NCBI GenBank assembly: GCA_964632485.1
Contig: CAZWDO010000005.1
Coordinates: 181,064 to 245,063 of the forward strand
DNA: 64,000 nt
Reading direction: 5' to 3'
Source: CAZWDO01 sp964632485 [NCBI: uncultured bacterium]
GTDB lineage: Bacteria > JAGOEH01
Program-made: the position numbers and the translations under genes
Notes under the pieces: model-generated
Databases searched by the model: none
Seen by the model: only the letters and a program-made list of their open reading frames with translations
Told to the model about the DNA's origin: nothing
In this document: in pieces, positions 21,881-31,175 of the stretch
Layout of the letters: every line of letters starts with the position of its first letter
Position numbering within the stretch: position 1 is the first letter of the stretch

Positions 21881-23304
21881 GAATGGACTCGTTGGTGGAG
21901 GTTGTTGCAGTGAAATTGAGCATTTTCACGGATTTTTACCCAGTCATAAGGTAAAATAAGTTTAAAATCCTTTTTAACCCAATTCCCATCAATCATAACA
22001 GCTGCAGAAATAGCTTTAACATTGGCCGCTGGTTTTTTTGATTGAGTGACTTTCGTAGGGACATTAAAATTTCTGGTTGTTAATTCTTTAGTTACATTGG
22101 CGGGAGTGGTGTTGTAAATGAGTGTTGAAACAATATTCTCCCAATTAAACGGGAGTGAATGAGGGAAAGAAAAATTCAGAATTGTTAAATCTGCCAAAAA
22201 TCCAGGTTGAATATTACCCAGAGAATTCTCCAACTGCAGACATTGAGCAGCCCGGGAAGTAGTCAGATTGAACACGGTTGAGGCGGGAAGCGCATCCGGA
22301 GATACGGTTAGTTTTTGCAACAAAGCTGCCAGCCGCATTTCCTGCCACGCATCCAGGCGATTGTTGCAGGGCGCGCCATCGGCGCCAATTGCGGTATGGA
22401 TACCCCGTTCAAGCCATTTTACCGTCGAAGCGATACCCGATCCCAATTTTAAATTAGCCGAGGGACAGTGAACCAAGGTCGTACCGGAGTGAGCGAGCAT
22501 ATCATATTCATCATCCTCAATCCAGACACCATGAGCTAAAAGCGAACGCCGGCCAAGCGCCCCCCGTTCAGCAAGATAAGCTATATTCCCCTTACTTCCG
22601 CTCTTCCGGGTCCACTCCACTTCCGCCTGAGTTTCCGCAGCATGAGTATGGATCATAATATCGAAGGCTCTGGACCGCTCAACAATCGCTTGCCATAACC
22701 TATCTGAGCAAACCGGCGCGAAACGGGGATTGAACACAAAATGAAGCCGTTGATTAGCCGCCCCATGCCAACGTTGCATTAATCTTTCACTTTCACTCAG
22801 CCCTTCTTCCACAGTGCATACCAGAGCGCGATCCGCTCTACCCAGATTGCGATCCATTAACATGTTGCCAGTCCACCCCCGGATACCCATATCCGCCATA
22901 GCCTGAAAAATAGCCGACGTGTGGTTACGAGTCGCCATGTCAACTATCGTTGTGGTTCCGCCATCAATCAATTCCGCAATGCCCAAAATAGCCGACCAAT
23001 AGGCAGAATCCTCATCGTGGGCCGCCTCATAGGGAAGAATATATTGATTCAACCAGTCAAAAAGAGTCGTATCATCGGCCAATCCTCGCATCAGAGTTTG
23101 ACATAAATGGATATGCATCTGAATCAATCCGGGAATGATCAGCCGTCCTGCGAAATCCAGGCATGGATACTGGTTTTCATCGGCATCCCCGCCCACTGAA
23201 AATATCCGGTTGCCTTTTATGAGAATATCAGCAGGACCCATAACCCGATGAGAGTTGCCATCCCAATTCAGATAAAAAGCATTTTTCAATAAAAAGGTAT
23301 TCAA
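21871..23304 (-). CDS. amidohydrolase, MtaD/SsnA-like deaminase group
   Basis: A 477-residue metal-dependent hydrolase of the cytosine deaminase-like amidohydrolases (5-methylthioadenosine/S-adenosylhomocysteine deaminase, TrzA/AtzA, SsnA). Metal and substrate motifs are in order: PGLIQMHIHLCQT near 57 (HxH), HTHAAETQAE near 217, LLAHGVWIEDDE near 255, and ADGAPCNN near 308. The C-terminal 100 residues complete the composite sandwich domain. The substrate cannot be told from sequence. Its start overlaps the DegT gene stop by 4 bases. Confidence 0.85.
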   Translation of the reverse strand: MNTFLLKNAFYLNWDGNSHRVMGPADILIKGNRIFSVGGDADENQYPCLDFAGRLIIPGLIQMHIHLCQTLMRGLADDTTLFDWLNQYILPYEAAHDEDSAYWSAILGIAELIDGGTTTIVDMATRNHTSAIFQAMADMGIRGWTGNMLMDRNLGRADRALVCTVEEGLSESERLMQRWHGAANQRLHFVFNPRFAPVCSDRLWQAIVERSRAFDIMIHTHAAETQAEVEWTRKSGSKGNIAYLAERGALGRRSLLAHGVWIEDDEYDMLAHSGTTLVHCPSANLKLGSGIASTVKWLERGIHTAIGADGAPCNNRLDAWQEMRLAALLQKLTVSPDALPASTVFNLTTSRAAQCLQLENSLGNIQPGFLADLTILNFSFPHSLPFNWENIVSTLIYNTTPANVTKELTTRNFNVPTKVTQSKKPAANVKAISAAVMIDGNWVKKDFKLILPYDWVKIRENAQFHCNNLHQRVHSCG

Positions 23305-24491
23305 CGTGTTCCTCTTTGATTAAAAAAGGATTGGAGTTCGGTCCGATTCTCATAAACATCGGCAATCAATGCGCAAATCCGTAAGACAACATCCGGGTCC
23401 AACGTGTTATAGAGGGGCAAAGCCAATCCGCTATCTGCCGTCCTCTCAGTTTCAATAAGATTTATACTGCAAAATTTTTGAAAAGGTTTCATAAAATGCA
23501 ATGCGGGATAAAAATATTTCTTTGTTTGAATATTTTCCACACACAAAATATCGTTAAGCTGGTCCCGTGATAGACCGAACAAATCCGGATCGATAAAAAG
23601 TACCATATAATTATAACCGGATTGCGAAGCGGGAGTGATTGACTGAAAAGAAAGTCCCGGAATATCTTTCAAATTCTGCTGGTAAATTTGGACCAGTTCT
23701 CGCCGGTGTTTCAGGTAGATATCCAGTCTCTCCAGATTGTAAAGAGCAATTACGGCTTGATATTCAGTCATGCGCGCATTCAACCCCATTTCATCGAAAT
23801 CGTACTCACCCGTTTTCCCCATATCGCGTAAAACACGCAATTCATTGGCCAACGAAGGATTACGTGTTGAAATAATGGCTCCCTCCACGGCAGTGACAAT
23901 TTTTGTTGGGGCCAGGCTGAATACCTCGATATCACCAAATGATCCGGCAGGCTGTCCATGATATGAGCTTCCCATTCCCTGCGCCGCGTCATAGATTATC
24001 GGGATACCATACTGGACCGAAATCCGGTCAAAGGCTTCAATATCTGGCGGATTTGAAAAGATATATACCGGCATAATCGCCAGGGTACGGTCTGTAATCA
24101 GAGGGATCACTTTTGCCGGATCCAAATTTTTTGTATTTGGATCTATATCGGCGAATACCGGTTTCAACCCATTCCAAAGTACACTCAATCCGGTCGCGGC
24201 AAACGTAAAAGACGGCAGAATCACTTCATCTCTCCCATTCTGCGCTAACGCTTTCAAAGCCAACATCAAACCAATCGTCGCATTGCTGGCGGACACGGCA
24301 TGAGAAACATTCATCTGCTTACAGAATGTATCCTCTAACAAGCGATTGAACCGTCCATTCGTTATAAAAACTGAATCGTGAATTTGCCTGAGCCGCTCAG
24401 AAATCGCCGATAATGGTGGCATAGATGGTTTGATCAACAACTGCCAATCCGAAAAAGCCGGAATGCCGCCGAGTATTGCTAAACGATTCAC
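23301..24491 (-). CDS. DegT/DnrJ/EryC1/StrS-family aminotransferase
   Basis: A PLP enzyme of 396 residues of the type that aminates nucleotide-linked keto sugars. Landmarks are ASNATIGLMLAL near 80, DIDPNTKNLDP near 118, DAAQGMGSSYHG near 166 and the PLP-binding lysine in LAPTKIVTAVEGA near 195. It lies between a SAM methyltransferase (1 base upstream) and an amidohydrolase. None of these neighbours makes a standard nucleotide-sugar set, so the substrate may be something else. Confidence 0.87.
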   Translation of the reverse strand: MNRLAILGGIPAFSDWQLLIKPSMPPLSAISERLRQIHDSVFITNGRFNRLLEDTFCKQMNVSHAVSASNATIGLMLALKALAQNGRDEVILPSFTFAATGLSVLWNGLKPVFADIDPNTKNLDPAKVIPLITDRTLAIMPVYIFSNPPDIEAFDRISVQYGIPIIYDAAQGMGSSYHGQPAGSFGDIEVFSLAPTKIVTAVEGAIISTRNPSLANELRVLRDMGKTGEYDFDEMGLNARMTEYQAVIALYNLERLDIYLKHRRELVQIYQQNLKDIPGLSFQSITPASQSGYNYMVLFIDPDLFGLSRDQLNDILCVENIQTKKYFYPALHFMKPFQKFCSINLIETERTADSGLALPLYNTLDPDVVLRICALIADVYENRTELQSFFNQRGTR

Positions 24492-24492
24492 A

Positions 24493-25290
24493 TTAAACCG
24501 CCTTCTTTTCTAATAAGAGGTAAAAAATCTGGCCTAAAGACGGCAAATCCTTTTGCTGTGAAAAAAACTCCCCAGCCATCGAATGATATAGTTTTGCGGC
24601 AATTTGATTGAGGGGATTGTCGTAGGAAGGGTCTTGCGGGAAAACCAAAGCAGGTTGCATCGCCCGCGAAATCAAATAATAGAACCAAAAACTTCCACGT
24701 TCAGCAATATTAAAAAATAATCCTAACAGCGGGAGAAGCTCTTTTTCATCAAAAAAACAATTATGCCAGGGCATGGGAATCGGCTTTAAACCCAAAATAT
24801 CCCGTTGCCGATTTAAATTTTCCAATCCTTGTCGGGTTCCTTCAATAAAAATCCAATAGCCGTTTTCTTTAATATAGTGAGGAATCGATCGCAAAACATC
24901 CGCTTGTTCCGGCCAATTCGCCAAATTAATCAGGCAACGCTCTGAAATAATCACATCAAATAAAGGTTTCATACTAAAAGGTAGATGGCGGACATCTGCG
25001 CAGACTAAAAAACAATTGTTCACGCCTTTTTCCTTTATTCGGAGTTGCGCTTTTTGAAGCATTGTCAACGAATAATCAACAGCGATGAACTCGTGAACAT
25101 GCTCAGCATACCGGCAACTCCCCTCGCCATCGCCACAACCTAACTCCAGTCCCCATGTAAAAAGTTTTTCCTTACTCGTCAAATATTCCTTAATTTGCTC
25201 CATCTCAATCTCTTTTAACAAACTATCTTTCAGGGATACTGTATCCTTATCGTTCCAGTATTGCCGGACTAAACGATTATTTTCGTTCAT
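24493..25290 (-). CDS. class I SAM-dependent methyltransferase
   Basis: A 265-residue protein with a Rossmann-type SAM fold. Motif I is LELGCGDGEGSCRYA near 47 (core ELGCGDGEG), the acidic residue after strand 2 is in FIAVDYS near 70, and motif IV is FDVIISERCLINL near 110. The substrate is unknown. It is the first gene of the long operon that runs down to 15.2 kb, about 80 bases after a clear promoter. Confidence 0.82.
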   Translation of the reverse strand: MNENNRLVRQYWNDKDTVSLKDSLLKEIEMEQIKEYLTSKEKLFTWGLELGCGDGEGSCRYAEHVHEFIAVDYSLTMLQKAQLRIKEKGVNNCFLVCADVRHLPFSMKPLFDVIISERCLINLANWPEQADVLRSIPHYIKENGYWIFIEGTRQGLENLNRQRDILGLKPIPMPWHNCFFDEKELLPLLGLFFNIAERGSFWFYYLISRAMQPALVFPQDPSYDNPLNQIAAKLYHSMAGEFFSQQKDLPSLGQIFYLLLEKKAV

Positions 25291-25371
25291 AACATCCTCT
25301 CAGTTATTGAACAACTTTTCAAAATATAACTTGATAGCCAACAAGCGCAAAAACTAATTTTTCTGTTATAC

Positions 25372-25400
25372 AATATAGTAATAAATATAATAAAAGTCAA
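25372..25400 (-). promoter_or_regulatory. sigma70-type promoter of the 25.3-15.2 kb operon
   Basis: On the minus strand, TTGACT (25395-25400) and TATATT (25372-25377) are 17 bases apart, within a very AT-rich spacer region that separates the DUF2851 gene from the methyltransferase gene. The expected transcription start is near 25365. Confidence 0.68.
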
Positions 25401-25427
25401 TAATAGAAATTTTTTAAAAAAAAAATA

Positions 25428-26741
25428 TTATTTATCCCCTAACAGGCAAGTTGAACAAAGCCCTTTTTGGCAATATTCCCGAAAAAGCTGCAGCCACCCC
25501 TGTTGGATCAACGCGGAATTATCGGCTGGCAAAACGCGATTCATGTACCCATAGCGGCGGCGGACCAGAGATAATGGGAAATTATCAGCAAGCGCAGGAA
25601 AATTTTCTAAAATCGTCCAAATTTTAGTTTCCTGATGCGTCTCTGTTTCCAGTCTAAAAAATATGAGCAATAAAGGTAAGAGAATATTGAAAAGAATGAT
25701 CCGCTGACGATCATGCCCCAGATTATAGGGTAATCGGATTAAAGGGTGGGATATTAATGAGGCATCAAGAATCAAGAATTGATGAAGCGCATCAAGAGTA
25801 TCACTTTCAGAAAAAAAATGAAGCAGAAGTTCCTCGGTAAGCCCATGCTTAATTTTCTCCACTAACCAGAAACTCATGAACAGCAAACGCAGAAAGGGTT
25901 GGTTAAACGGCCGTACACGGTGATAATTCCAGGGGATTGTCGGTTGAATGGATTCTATTTCAAGAGGAACAGAACATTTATTAATTTTTAATGTCAACCA
26001 TTGCAAATAATCGGGATAATGCTCTTTGACCCATGGTTCCATCTTTCCAATATGAATCCAGCGCCATTGGAGATAATAGGGAATTTGTCCGGCCGGGATG
26101 GAAGAAACTTTTTGACGGATGGTACGAAGTGGGAAAAGAGATGCCAGACGTAAAAAATTTTCCTTATTGCGAGAATAACCCAATGATTCCATAATTCCCT
26201 GAAAGATTAGCTCATCGAAAAGCTCCAGATCCTGATAGCGAACCTGAAATCGATTCAGTTTTTGATTGATCCGTTGGATTCCCAGATTTTTCAGGATGAG
26301 ATGGACGGGTTCATCTGACCGGTACAATGGGCAAAATGGCTGCGGCTGGCTTTCGTCCGAAGACGCCTGGATTTCCGTTAGTCGAGCGCGATCGATTATC
26401 TTCTCCAGGGAGACAATTTCAATGGGTTGTGACGCCATTTCATGATAGATGAGAGTGACGTCAGCGCAGGAATGCATAACCACAAGCAGATGAACATTGC
26501 GAAAATCCTGATTAGATGAATGTTTGTGATGGTACCAGTTTTCAAAACTTACTTCAATCTCAACATCACCGGTACAGATTTCCCCGTCAATCCGATAGCG
26601 GCAAAACTTAAAATCCGGTCCTTTGTCCCGATCAAATATTCCGGGATAAATGATCTCGATACTCCTCCCGCTGTTAGATGTAAGCTGATGCTTTGTCAGA
26701 CATTGATGTTCCCATATCTGGTAAAGTAGCTCTTCATTCAC
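25428..26741 (-). CDS. DUF2851 protein
   Basis: A 437-residue protein matching DUF2851, a family typical of Bacteroidota, Chlorobiota and relatives. The N-terminal third carries the family core: MNEELLYQIWEHQ, GRSIEIIYPGIFDRDKGPDF (core GIFDRDKGPDF near 32), GDVEIEVSFENWYHHKHSSN (core GDVEIEVSFENWYHH near 57) and NVHLLVVMH. This arrangement of acidic, Lys and His residues recalls nuclease-like folds, but no function is established. The C-terminus ends with a small Cys cluster (CQKGLCSTC). Confidence 0.85.
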   Translation of the reverse strand: MNEELLYQIWEHQCLTKHQLTSNSGRSIEIIYPGIFDRDKGPDFKFCRYRIDGEICTGDVEIEVSFENWYHHKHSSNQDFRNVHLLVVMHSCADVTLIYHEMASQPIEIVSLEKIIDRARLTEIQASSDESQPQPFCPLYRSDEPVHLILKNLGIQRINQKLNRFQVRYQDLELFDELIFQGIMESLGYSRNKENFLRLASLFPLRTIRQKVSSIPAGQIPYYLQWRWIHIGKMEPWVKEHYPDYLQWLTLKINKCSVPLEIESIQPTIPWNYHRVRPFNQPFLRLLFMSFWLVEKIKHGLTEELLLHFFSESDTLDALHQFLILDASLISHPLIRLPYNLGHDRQRIILFNILLPLLLIFFRLETETHQETKIWTILENFPALADNFPLSLVRRRYGYMNRVLPADNSALIQQGWLQLFREYCQKGLCSTCLLGDK

Positions 26742-26779
26742 CGCTAAACCCTTTCCGGTGATTTGTTAAAAACCAATCG

Positions 26780-28309
26780 TTAAAAATCAATATGGCGAGG
26801 GATAATAAAAGCTGTCAGCCGATAACATCCCCAATACAGGCCAATAAAGAGCGCGCCGCAGAGCGGCAGAATCCAATAGACACTCGAGGTAGCGAACCAG
26901 GTTTTAACAGCGAGAAACAGGAAAAAAGCAGGTATCGAAGCCAGGAAGGTCCGCGCCATGGAAACTGACATAAACAGCAATGGAATCGGACAAAAAAAAC
27001 GGTGACACCAAAAAAGCAAAACAATCAATTGCGCCAGAAAACTGATGGCCGTTGCCAATGCGATTCCGGCATGAGCGAGCGATGTCCGATACAGAATCAA
27101 ATCGAGCGAAATATTAAGCAAAGCGCCGATTATCGAAGCATAAAAGGGATAGCGATTTTTTTCCAGAACTGAGAAAACTCGGGCGAAAACGGAACTCAAA
27201 CCCATAGGCAGGACCGACAGCATATAATATTGGAAAGCGTAGGCGGTAGCCTCAGTCGCCACGGCATCGAAATTCCCCCGCTGGTAAATAAATTGAATAA
27301 TAGGATAACTGAAAACAATTGTAAAAACAGTGATGGGCATCATTAAAAAAAAATTATGTGAAATCGCCCGGGTGATGAATTTACGAGCAGAATCCGCATC
27401 GTGTTTGTTTTTCATATTACTCAATTCGGTAGCAGTTATCCGGGAAATGGATAAGGAGAAAATTGCTACCGGCAAATGGACAATCCGAAAAGAAAAATAA
27501 AGCCAGGTTACAGCGCCTTCAGTGACCAGTGTGGCAACGGCTTTATCGACCAATTCAACGGATTTATTAACCAGAGACATCAGGAAAACCTGGCTGCCAT
27601 TATTAAGAGTTGACCGATTGGCTTCGCGAGTCGATTCCGGGTCCGAATGGGACCCGAGCGGAATCTGAGATTGATAGTCACGTAAACAGCGCAAAGTCAG
27701 GGGGACCTGAATCAGCGCAAATAGAAGAGCTCCGAAAACATAAGCCAAAGTCAGCGAAACAATTCCTAAGTGACGGGCCAGCAAAAAAAGGGCCAATACT
27801 GTACCCACATTCATCATGGCCGGAGCAAACGAATAAGTGAAATACTTCTTTTCAAATAAGAGGGTTGCGCCCATATAAGTTGCCAGGGTAATAAAAAATA
27901 TTTCGGGCATCAGCCACAGTGAAAGTGTATGCGCTAAAGCAAGCCCCGCAGAGGAAAATCCTGGAGCCATCAGATGCAACAACGGTTTGAGCAAAAGAAT
28001 TAACAGCAGGATAGAGACAATTGCGCCAATAATGACCCAACCGAATACCCGACGCCAATAAAGGAATGCGCTGGCAGGATTTTTCCGCCAAAGATTCTTG
28101 AAAATTGGCATGACCGTACGTTCAAACATATCTTCACCCAGAACATTACGCAGTAAAGTCGGGATACTGAAGGCAAGTAAAAAACTATCGGTCATCTGGC
28201 CGGCGCCGAAAAAATGGGCTACGGCTATTTCACGTACAAATCCGGTAATACGCGATATAAATGTTCCTGCCGTCAGATAGATCGTCTCTCTGAAATCGTT
28301 TAATCGCAT
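26780..28309 (-). CDS. murJ: lipid II flippase MurJ (MviN)
   Basis: A polytopic protein with about 14 membrane helices that flips lipid II for peptidoglycan synthesis. I set the start at the ATG at 28309, which begins MRLNDFRETIYLTAGTF and gives 509 residues; it overlaps the trmB stop by 10 bases. The family landmarks are present: RITGFVREIAVAHFFG near 20, DSFLLAFSIPTLLRNVLGEDMFE (core IPTLLRNVLGED) near 42, and the charged residues of the central cavity in helices 1, 2 and 8. Confidence 0.93.
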   Translation of the reverse strand: MRLNDFRETIYLTAGTFISRITGFVREIAVAHFFGAGQMTDSFLLAFSIPTLLRNVLGEDMFERTVMPIFKNLWRKNPASAFLYWRRVFGWVIIGAIVSILLLILLLKPLLHLMAPGFSSAGLALAHTLSLWLMPEIFFITLATYMGATLLFEKKYFTYSFAPAMMNVGTVLALFLLARHLGIVSLTLAYVFGALLFALIQVPLTLRCLRDYQSQIPLGSHSDPESTREANRSTLNNGSQVFLMSLVNKSVELVDKAVATLVTEGAVTWLYFSFRIVHLPVAIFSLSISRITATELSNMKNKHDADSARKFITRAISHNFFLMMPITVFTIVFSYPIIQFIYQRGNFDAVATEATAYAFQYYMLSVLPMGLSSVFARVFSVLEKNRYPFYASIIGALLNISLDLILYRTSLAHAGIALATAISFLAQLIVLLFWCHRFFCPIPLLFMSVSMARTFLASIPAFFLFLAVKTWFATSSVYWILPLCGALFIGLYWGCYRLTAFIIPRHIDF

Positions 28310-28941
28310 CCCTTTATCGCCCTTAGATAAGAAATTATCCGCTCCTGACGACGCCATATCATTTCATAATGGGTTGGAATCATATAGTCCCATTGAGAAT
28401 CTACGCCTGTACTGCTATCCGATAAATCTTCGATTTCCAGATCAAACGGCATTAAAGGAAAATCCGTCAAAGTTTCCCGGGCGAATTTAAACAATGGCTG
28501 ACTATCGGTCTTAAAATGGAAAACTCCCCCGTTAACTAATATCCGCTGGTATTCAACAAAAAACTGATGATGGACCAATCGTCGGTTAGCTTTGCTGGGT
28601 TTGGGAAACGGATCGGGAAATTGAACCCAGATTTCATGGATAGATTCCGATGGGATATGAGGAAAAAGGTCTTCAATTTTACAATTGATAAAACGAATAT
28701 TAGAAAGATTTAATTCTTGCGCAAGCCGGCAACCATTCCATAATCGCTCTTTTTTTTGGTCGAAACCCCAAAAAAACCGATTGGGATAACGCTGGGCTAA
28801 TAGTGTTAAAAACACACCGTTCCCCGTTCCCAATTCAATAACCTGGTAAGGATGATCAAGAAAAAAAAACTGGTCGAGATTAAAAACAAGTTCGGGGAAG
28901 CTTAAAAATATCGAGTCTTTTCGAATTTGTTTTTTTCGCAA
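28300..28941 (-). CDS. trmB: tRNA (guanine-N7-)-methyltransferase
   Basis: Makes m7G46 in tRNA. The 213-residue protein has SAM motif VIELGTGNGVFL near 35, GFDQKKERLWNGCR (core GFDQKKERLW) near 60, the family stretch VQFPDPFPKPSKANRRLV (core QFPDPFPKPSKANRRL) near 105-122, and FHFKTDS near 146. In most TrmB proteins the central motif is FPDPWPKKRHxKRR; this is a mild variant. Confidence 0.92.
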   Translation of the reverse strand: MRKKQIRKDSIFLSFPELVFNLDQFFFLDHPYQVIELGTGNGVFLTLLAQRYPNRFFWGFDQKKERLWNGCRLAQELNLSNIRFINCKIEDLFPHIPSESIHEIWVQFPDPFPKPSKANRRLVHHQFFVEYQRILVNGGVFHFKTDSQPLFKFARETLTDFPLMPFDLEIEDLSDSSTGVDSQWDYMIPTHYEMIWRRQERIISYLRAIKGCD

Positions 28942-29000
28942 AACAAATCTCCCTGCGGTTAGAGGCTAATATTAATAAGATTTCAACACCCGGCGTACAA

Positions 29001-30284
29001 TTAGTTTTGAATGAATACAATCATCTGCGAAGGCCGCAAATGATATTCAAAATGCTCCGGGATAAAATCAAGCCGGTATTCCGGGGAGATATCGACAATT
29101 AAACGGCGACGGCCAAAAATTTCAAAAAGATCGCTAAATTCAACATACTGATAATGTTGATAATCTTTATTGATAATAATCAGGGCCTGTTGCGATTCAT
29201 TATCAGTTTTCTTTAACAGGATCATTACATTGGAATTTGGATTCTCAATCAACTCGACAGAATTGTCAAATTGAAAAACCGGATATTCTTTAAAATGATT
29301 ACAGTACTGGATGAATTGAGTGATATCACATGAGGTCTCTTCCCAATCATCCGGAGTTGTGAAACGCACATCTAATTTCTTTTTAAAACCATATTCAAAC
29401 CCGACTGGCATTAAGAGGGCAGACGAAAAAACTGAAGAAAACGCATACCGCATCTTGACCCAATCGAGGTCTTGAGGGGCTTCGGCCATTAGACGCGGAG
29501 TATCGTGAGATTCGGCAAAAGAAACCGTCCGGGTGTATTTACGGAACAATTCATATTGATCGAGACACCAGTAGTCAGAAAAATTCCAATATTTTGAACT
29601 ATTAAAAACAAAATCGAATCCGGATTTGGCCGTTTCTACGGTTTCATCCGGGGTGCAACCCAGGGTTTCGGCCACAAACAGGGTATCTGGATAGCGTTCC
29701 TTAACCCGGTCGAAAAGATGGGACCAGAGTTGAGCAGGGACCTGGTAGGCTGCATCCGCGCGAAAAGCTGTAAACCCGAGGGCGCAATAATTGAGAACCA
29801 ATTCACACCAATATTGCCATAGCTGAGTTCTGTCGGAAGACAATTCATTATCGATTTCAATGAGATCGCCCCATACAACCCTTTTTTGGGCGATATCGTC
29901 CCAAGCCCCGGGGCTTACCCACTCTCCCTCACTATCTTTTTTAATCCAAGCCGAATATTTCTCTACCAAAACAGAATCACGGGCAACATGATTGATAACC
30001 AGATCCATCATCATTTCAAGTCCCATATCTTTTGCGCGGCGAACAACTTGTCTCAATTGCTCCCAGCCGTCCTCATCTGATTCCGGGTCGAGAAACAATG
30101 GATTTATCGTATAAAAATCCTTAATGGCATAAAGACTGCCACTGAAACCGGGATATTGCACAGGATTGATAAAAATATGAGTAAAACCCAAATCTTTCGC
30201 TCGGCGGAAATGAGTGTCCCATTGGGGAAAAGGCCCCACTAAACGGGGAAATAGGTTATAAATGAGTAATTTGGGGCTGGACAT
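29001..30284 (-). CDS. GH13-family alpha-glucan-active enzyme
   Basis: A 427-residue TIM-barrel enzyme of the alpha-amylase family. The four GH13 regions can be placed: MDLVINHVARDS near 90 (region I), FRADAAYQVP near 176 with the nucleophile Asp (region II), FVAETLG near 209 with the acid/base Glu (region III), and SFAESHDTPR near 255 (region IV). No signal peptide is present, so it works in the cytoplasm. It overlaps the RmlD-like gene by 29 bases. The precise specificity (hydrolase or transferase) is not evident; it looks shortened in domain B compared with amylases. Confidence 0.82.
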   Translation of the reverse strand: MSSPKLLIYNLFPRLVGPFPQWDTHFRRAKDLGFTHIFINPVQYPGFSGSLYAIKDFYTINPLFLDPESDEDGWEQLRQVVRRAKDMGLEMMMDLVINHVARDSVLVEKYSAWIKKDSEGEWVSPGAWDDIAQKRVVWGDLIEIDNELSSDRTQLWQYWCELVLNYCALGFTAFRADAAYQVPAQLWSHLFDRVKERYPDTLFVAETLGCTPDETVETAKSGFDFVFNSSKYWNFSDYWCLDQYELFRKYTRTVSFAESHDTPRLMAEAPQDLDWVKMRYAFSSVFSSALLMPVGFEYGFKKKLDVRFTTPDDWEETSCDITQFIQYCNHFKEYPVFQFDNSVELIENPNSNVMILLKKTDNESQQALIIINKDYQHYQYVEFSDLFEIFGRRRLIVDISPEYRLDFIPEHFEYHLRPSQMIVFIQN

Positions 30285-31161
30285 AGGGTATCCCCTTTCG
30301 GGAGAGTTGACAAAAAGCTTTTTGTTTAATGACTTCGCTCACTGAACGGGGATAAATTCCAGAAAGTTCACGAGCTTTTGTGGAATCAAGTGTGCAGTCA
30401 GTGGGACGGACCAGATTGGATTGTTTAGAACTGACCGGTTTTAATAAAGCGGTTTTCTGGGGGTTAAAAATCTGGCTAAGCAACCAGGTGTATTCAAAAC
30501 GGGAATATGGCATGGAACCTCCAAAATGGTAAATACCCGATTGGAAATGATCAATCAGCCATGCTACAAATCCGCTGAGATCATCAATATATACAGGGCT
30601 CCGCATTTCGTCATTAAAGAGTTCCACCGGTAAATTCTCCTGCAATCGAGTAAAAGCAAAAAGATAATTCGGCGGGATATGGTTAAGACAATAAAGCAAG
30701 GAAGTACGAATTATAGCGGCCTGTTCCCAGGTTTGAACGATTCTCTCCGCTTCCAGTTTATTGCGACCATAATCCATGATAGGTTCCACCACATCTTCTT
30801 CACTATACAATCCGTTTTCGCCGGAAAAAATCAGATCAGATGACAGATAAATCAAAGGAATTCCAAAGCGCCGGGCATATTGAACAACATTGGCCGTCCC
30901 TCCCACAATCACATTATCCAGATTATCCTTGTGATATGCTGTGTGTACAATACAATCAAAATGATAGGGAGCCAGGACGTTTTCCAACGGAGCGTCCTGA
31001 ACTACATCCAGAGGGAAGAAAACAATCTTATTGCTGGATTGTGGATTTTTTAAATAAGTTGCGTAAACATGATGTGAACAAACCTTTTTCAGATAATACG
31101 AAAGATGGTACCCTAAAAATCCGCTACCACCAGTAATTAGAATCGTTTTCGAGGGATAAAT
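30256..31161 (-). CDS. RmlD-like NAD(P)-dependent sugar reductase with a probable ATT start
   Basis: A short-chain dehydrogenase of the dTDP-4-dehydrorhamnose reductase group. The nucleotide-binding loop ILITGGSGFLG and the catalytic pair YGRNK (near 160) are both present. The first ATG in frame, at 30987, lies well after the nucleotide-binding loop and would destroy the fold. Reading upstream, no ATG, GTG or TTG occurs before that loop. A perfect AAGGAGGT ribosome site ends five bases before an ATT codon at 31161, which gives a complete protein of about 301 residues. I infer initiation at ATT. It follows the HD-GYP gene by 14 bases. Confidence 0.75.
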   Translation of the reverse strand: MYPSKTILITGGSGFLGYHLSYYLKKVCSHHVYATYLKNPQSSNKIVFFPLDVVQDAPLENVLAPYHFDCIVHTAYHKDNLDNVIVGGTANVVQYARRFGIPLIYLSSDLIFSGENGLYSEEDVVEPIMDYGRNKLEAERIVQTWEQAAIIRTSLLYCLNHIPPNYLFAFTRLQENLPVELFNDEMRSPVYIDDLSGFVAWLIDHFQSGIYHFGGSMPYSRFEYTWLLSQIFNPQKTALLKPVSSKQSNLVRPTDCTLDSTKARELSGIYPRSVSEVIKQKAFCQLSRKGIPYVQPQITHL

Positions 31162-31175
31162 AATGACCTCCTTGT

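Noticed and set aside
28310-28357. Longer murJ start at 28357
   Set aside because: It would overlap trmB by 58 bases and add residues not seen in the MurJ family, which begins at the ATG at 28309.
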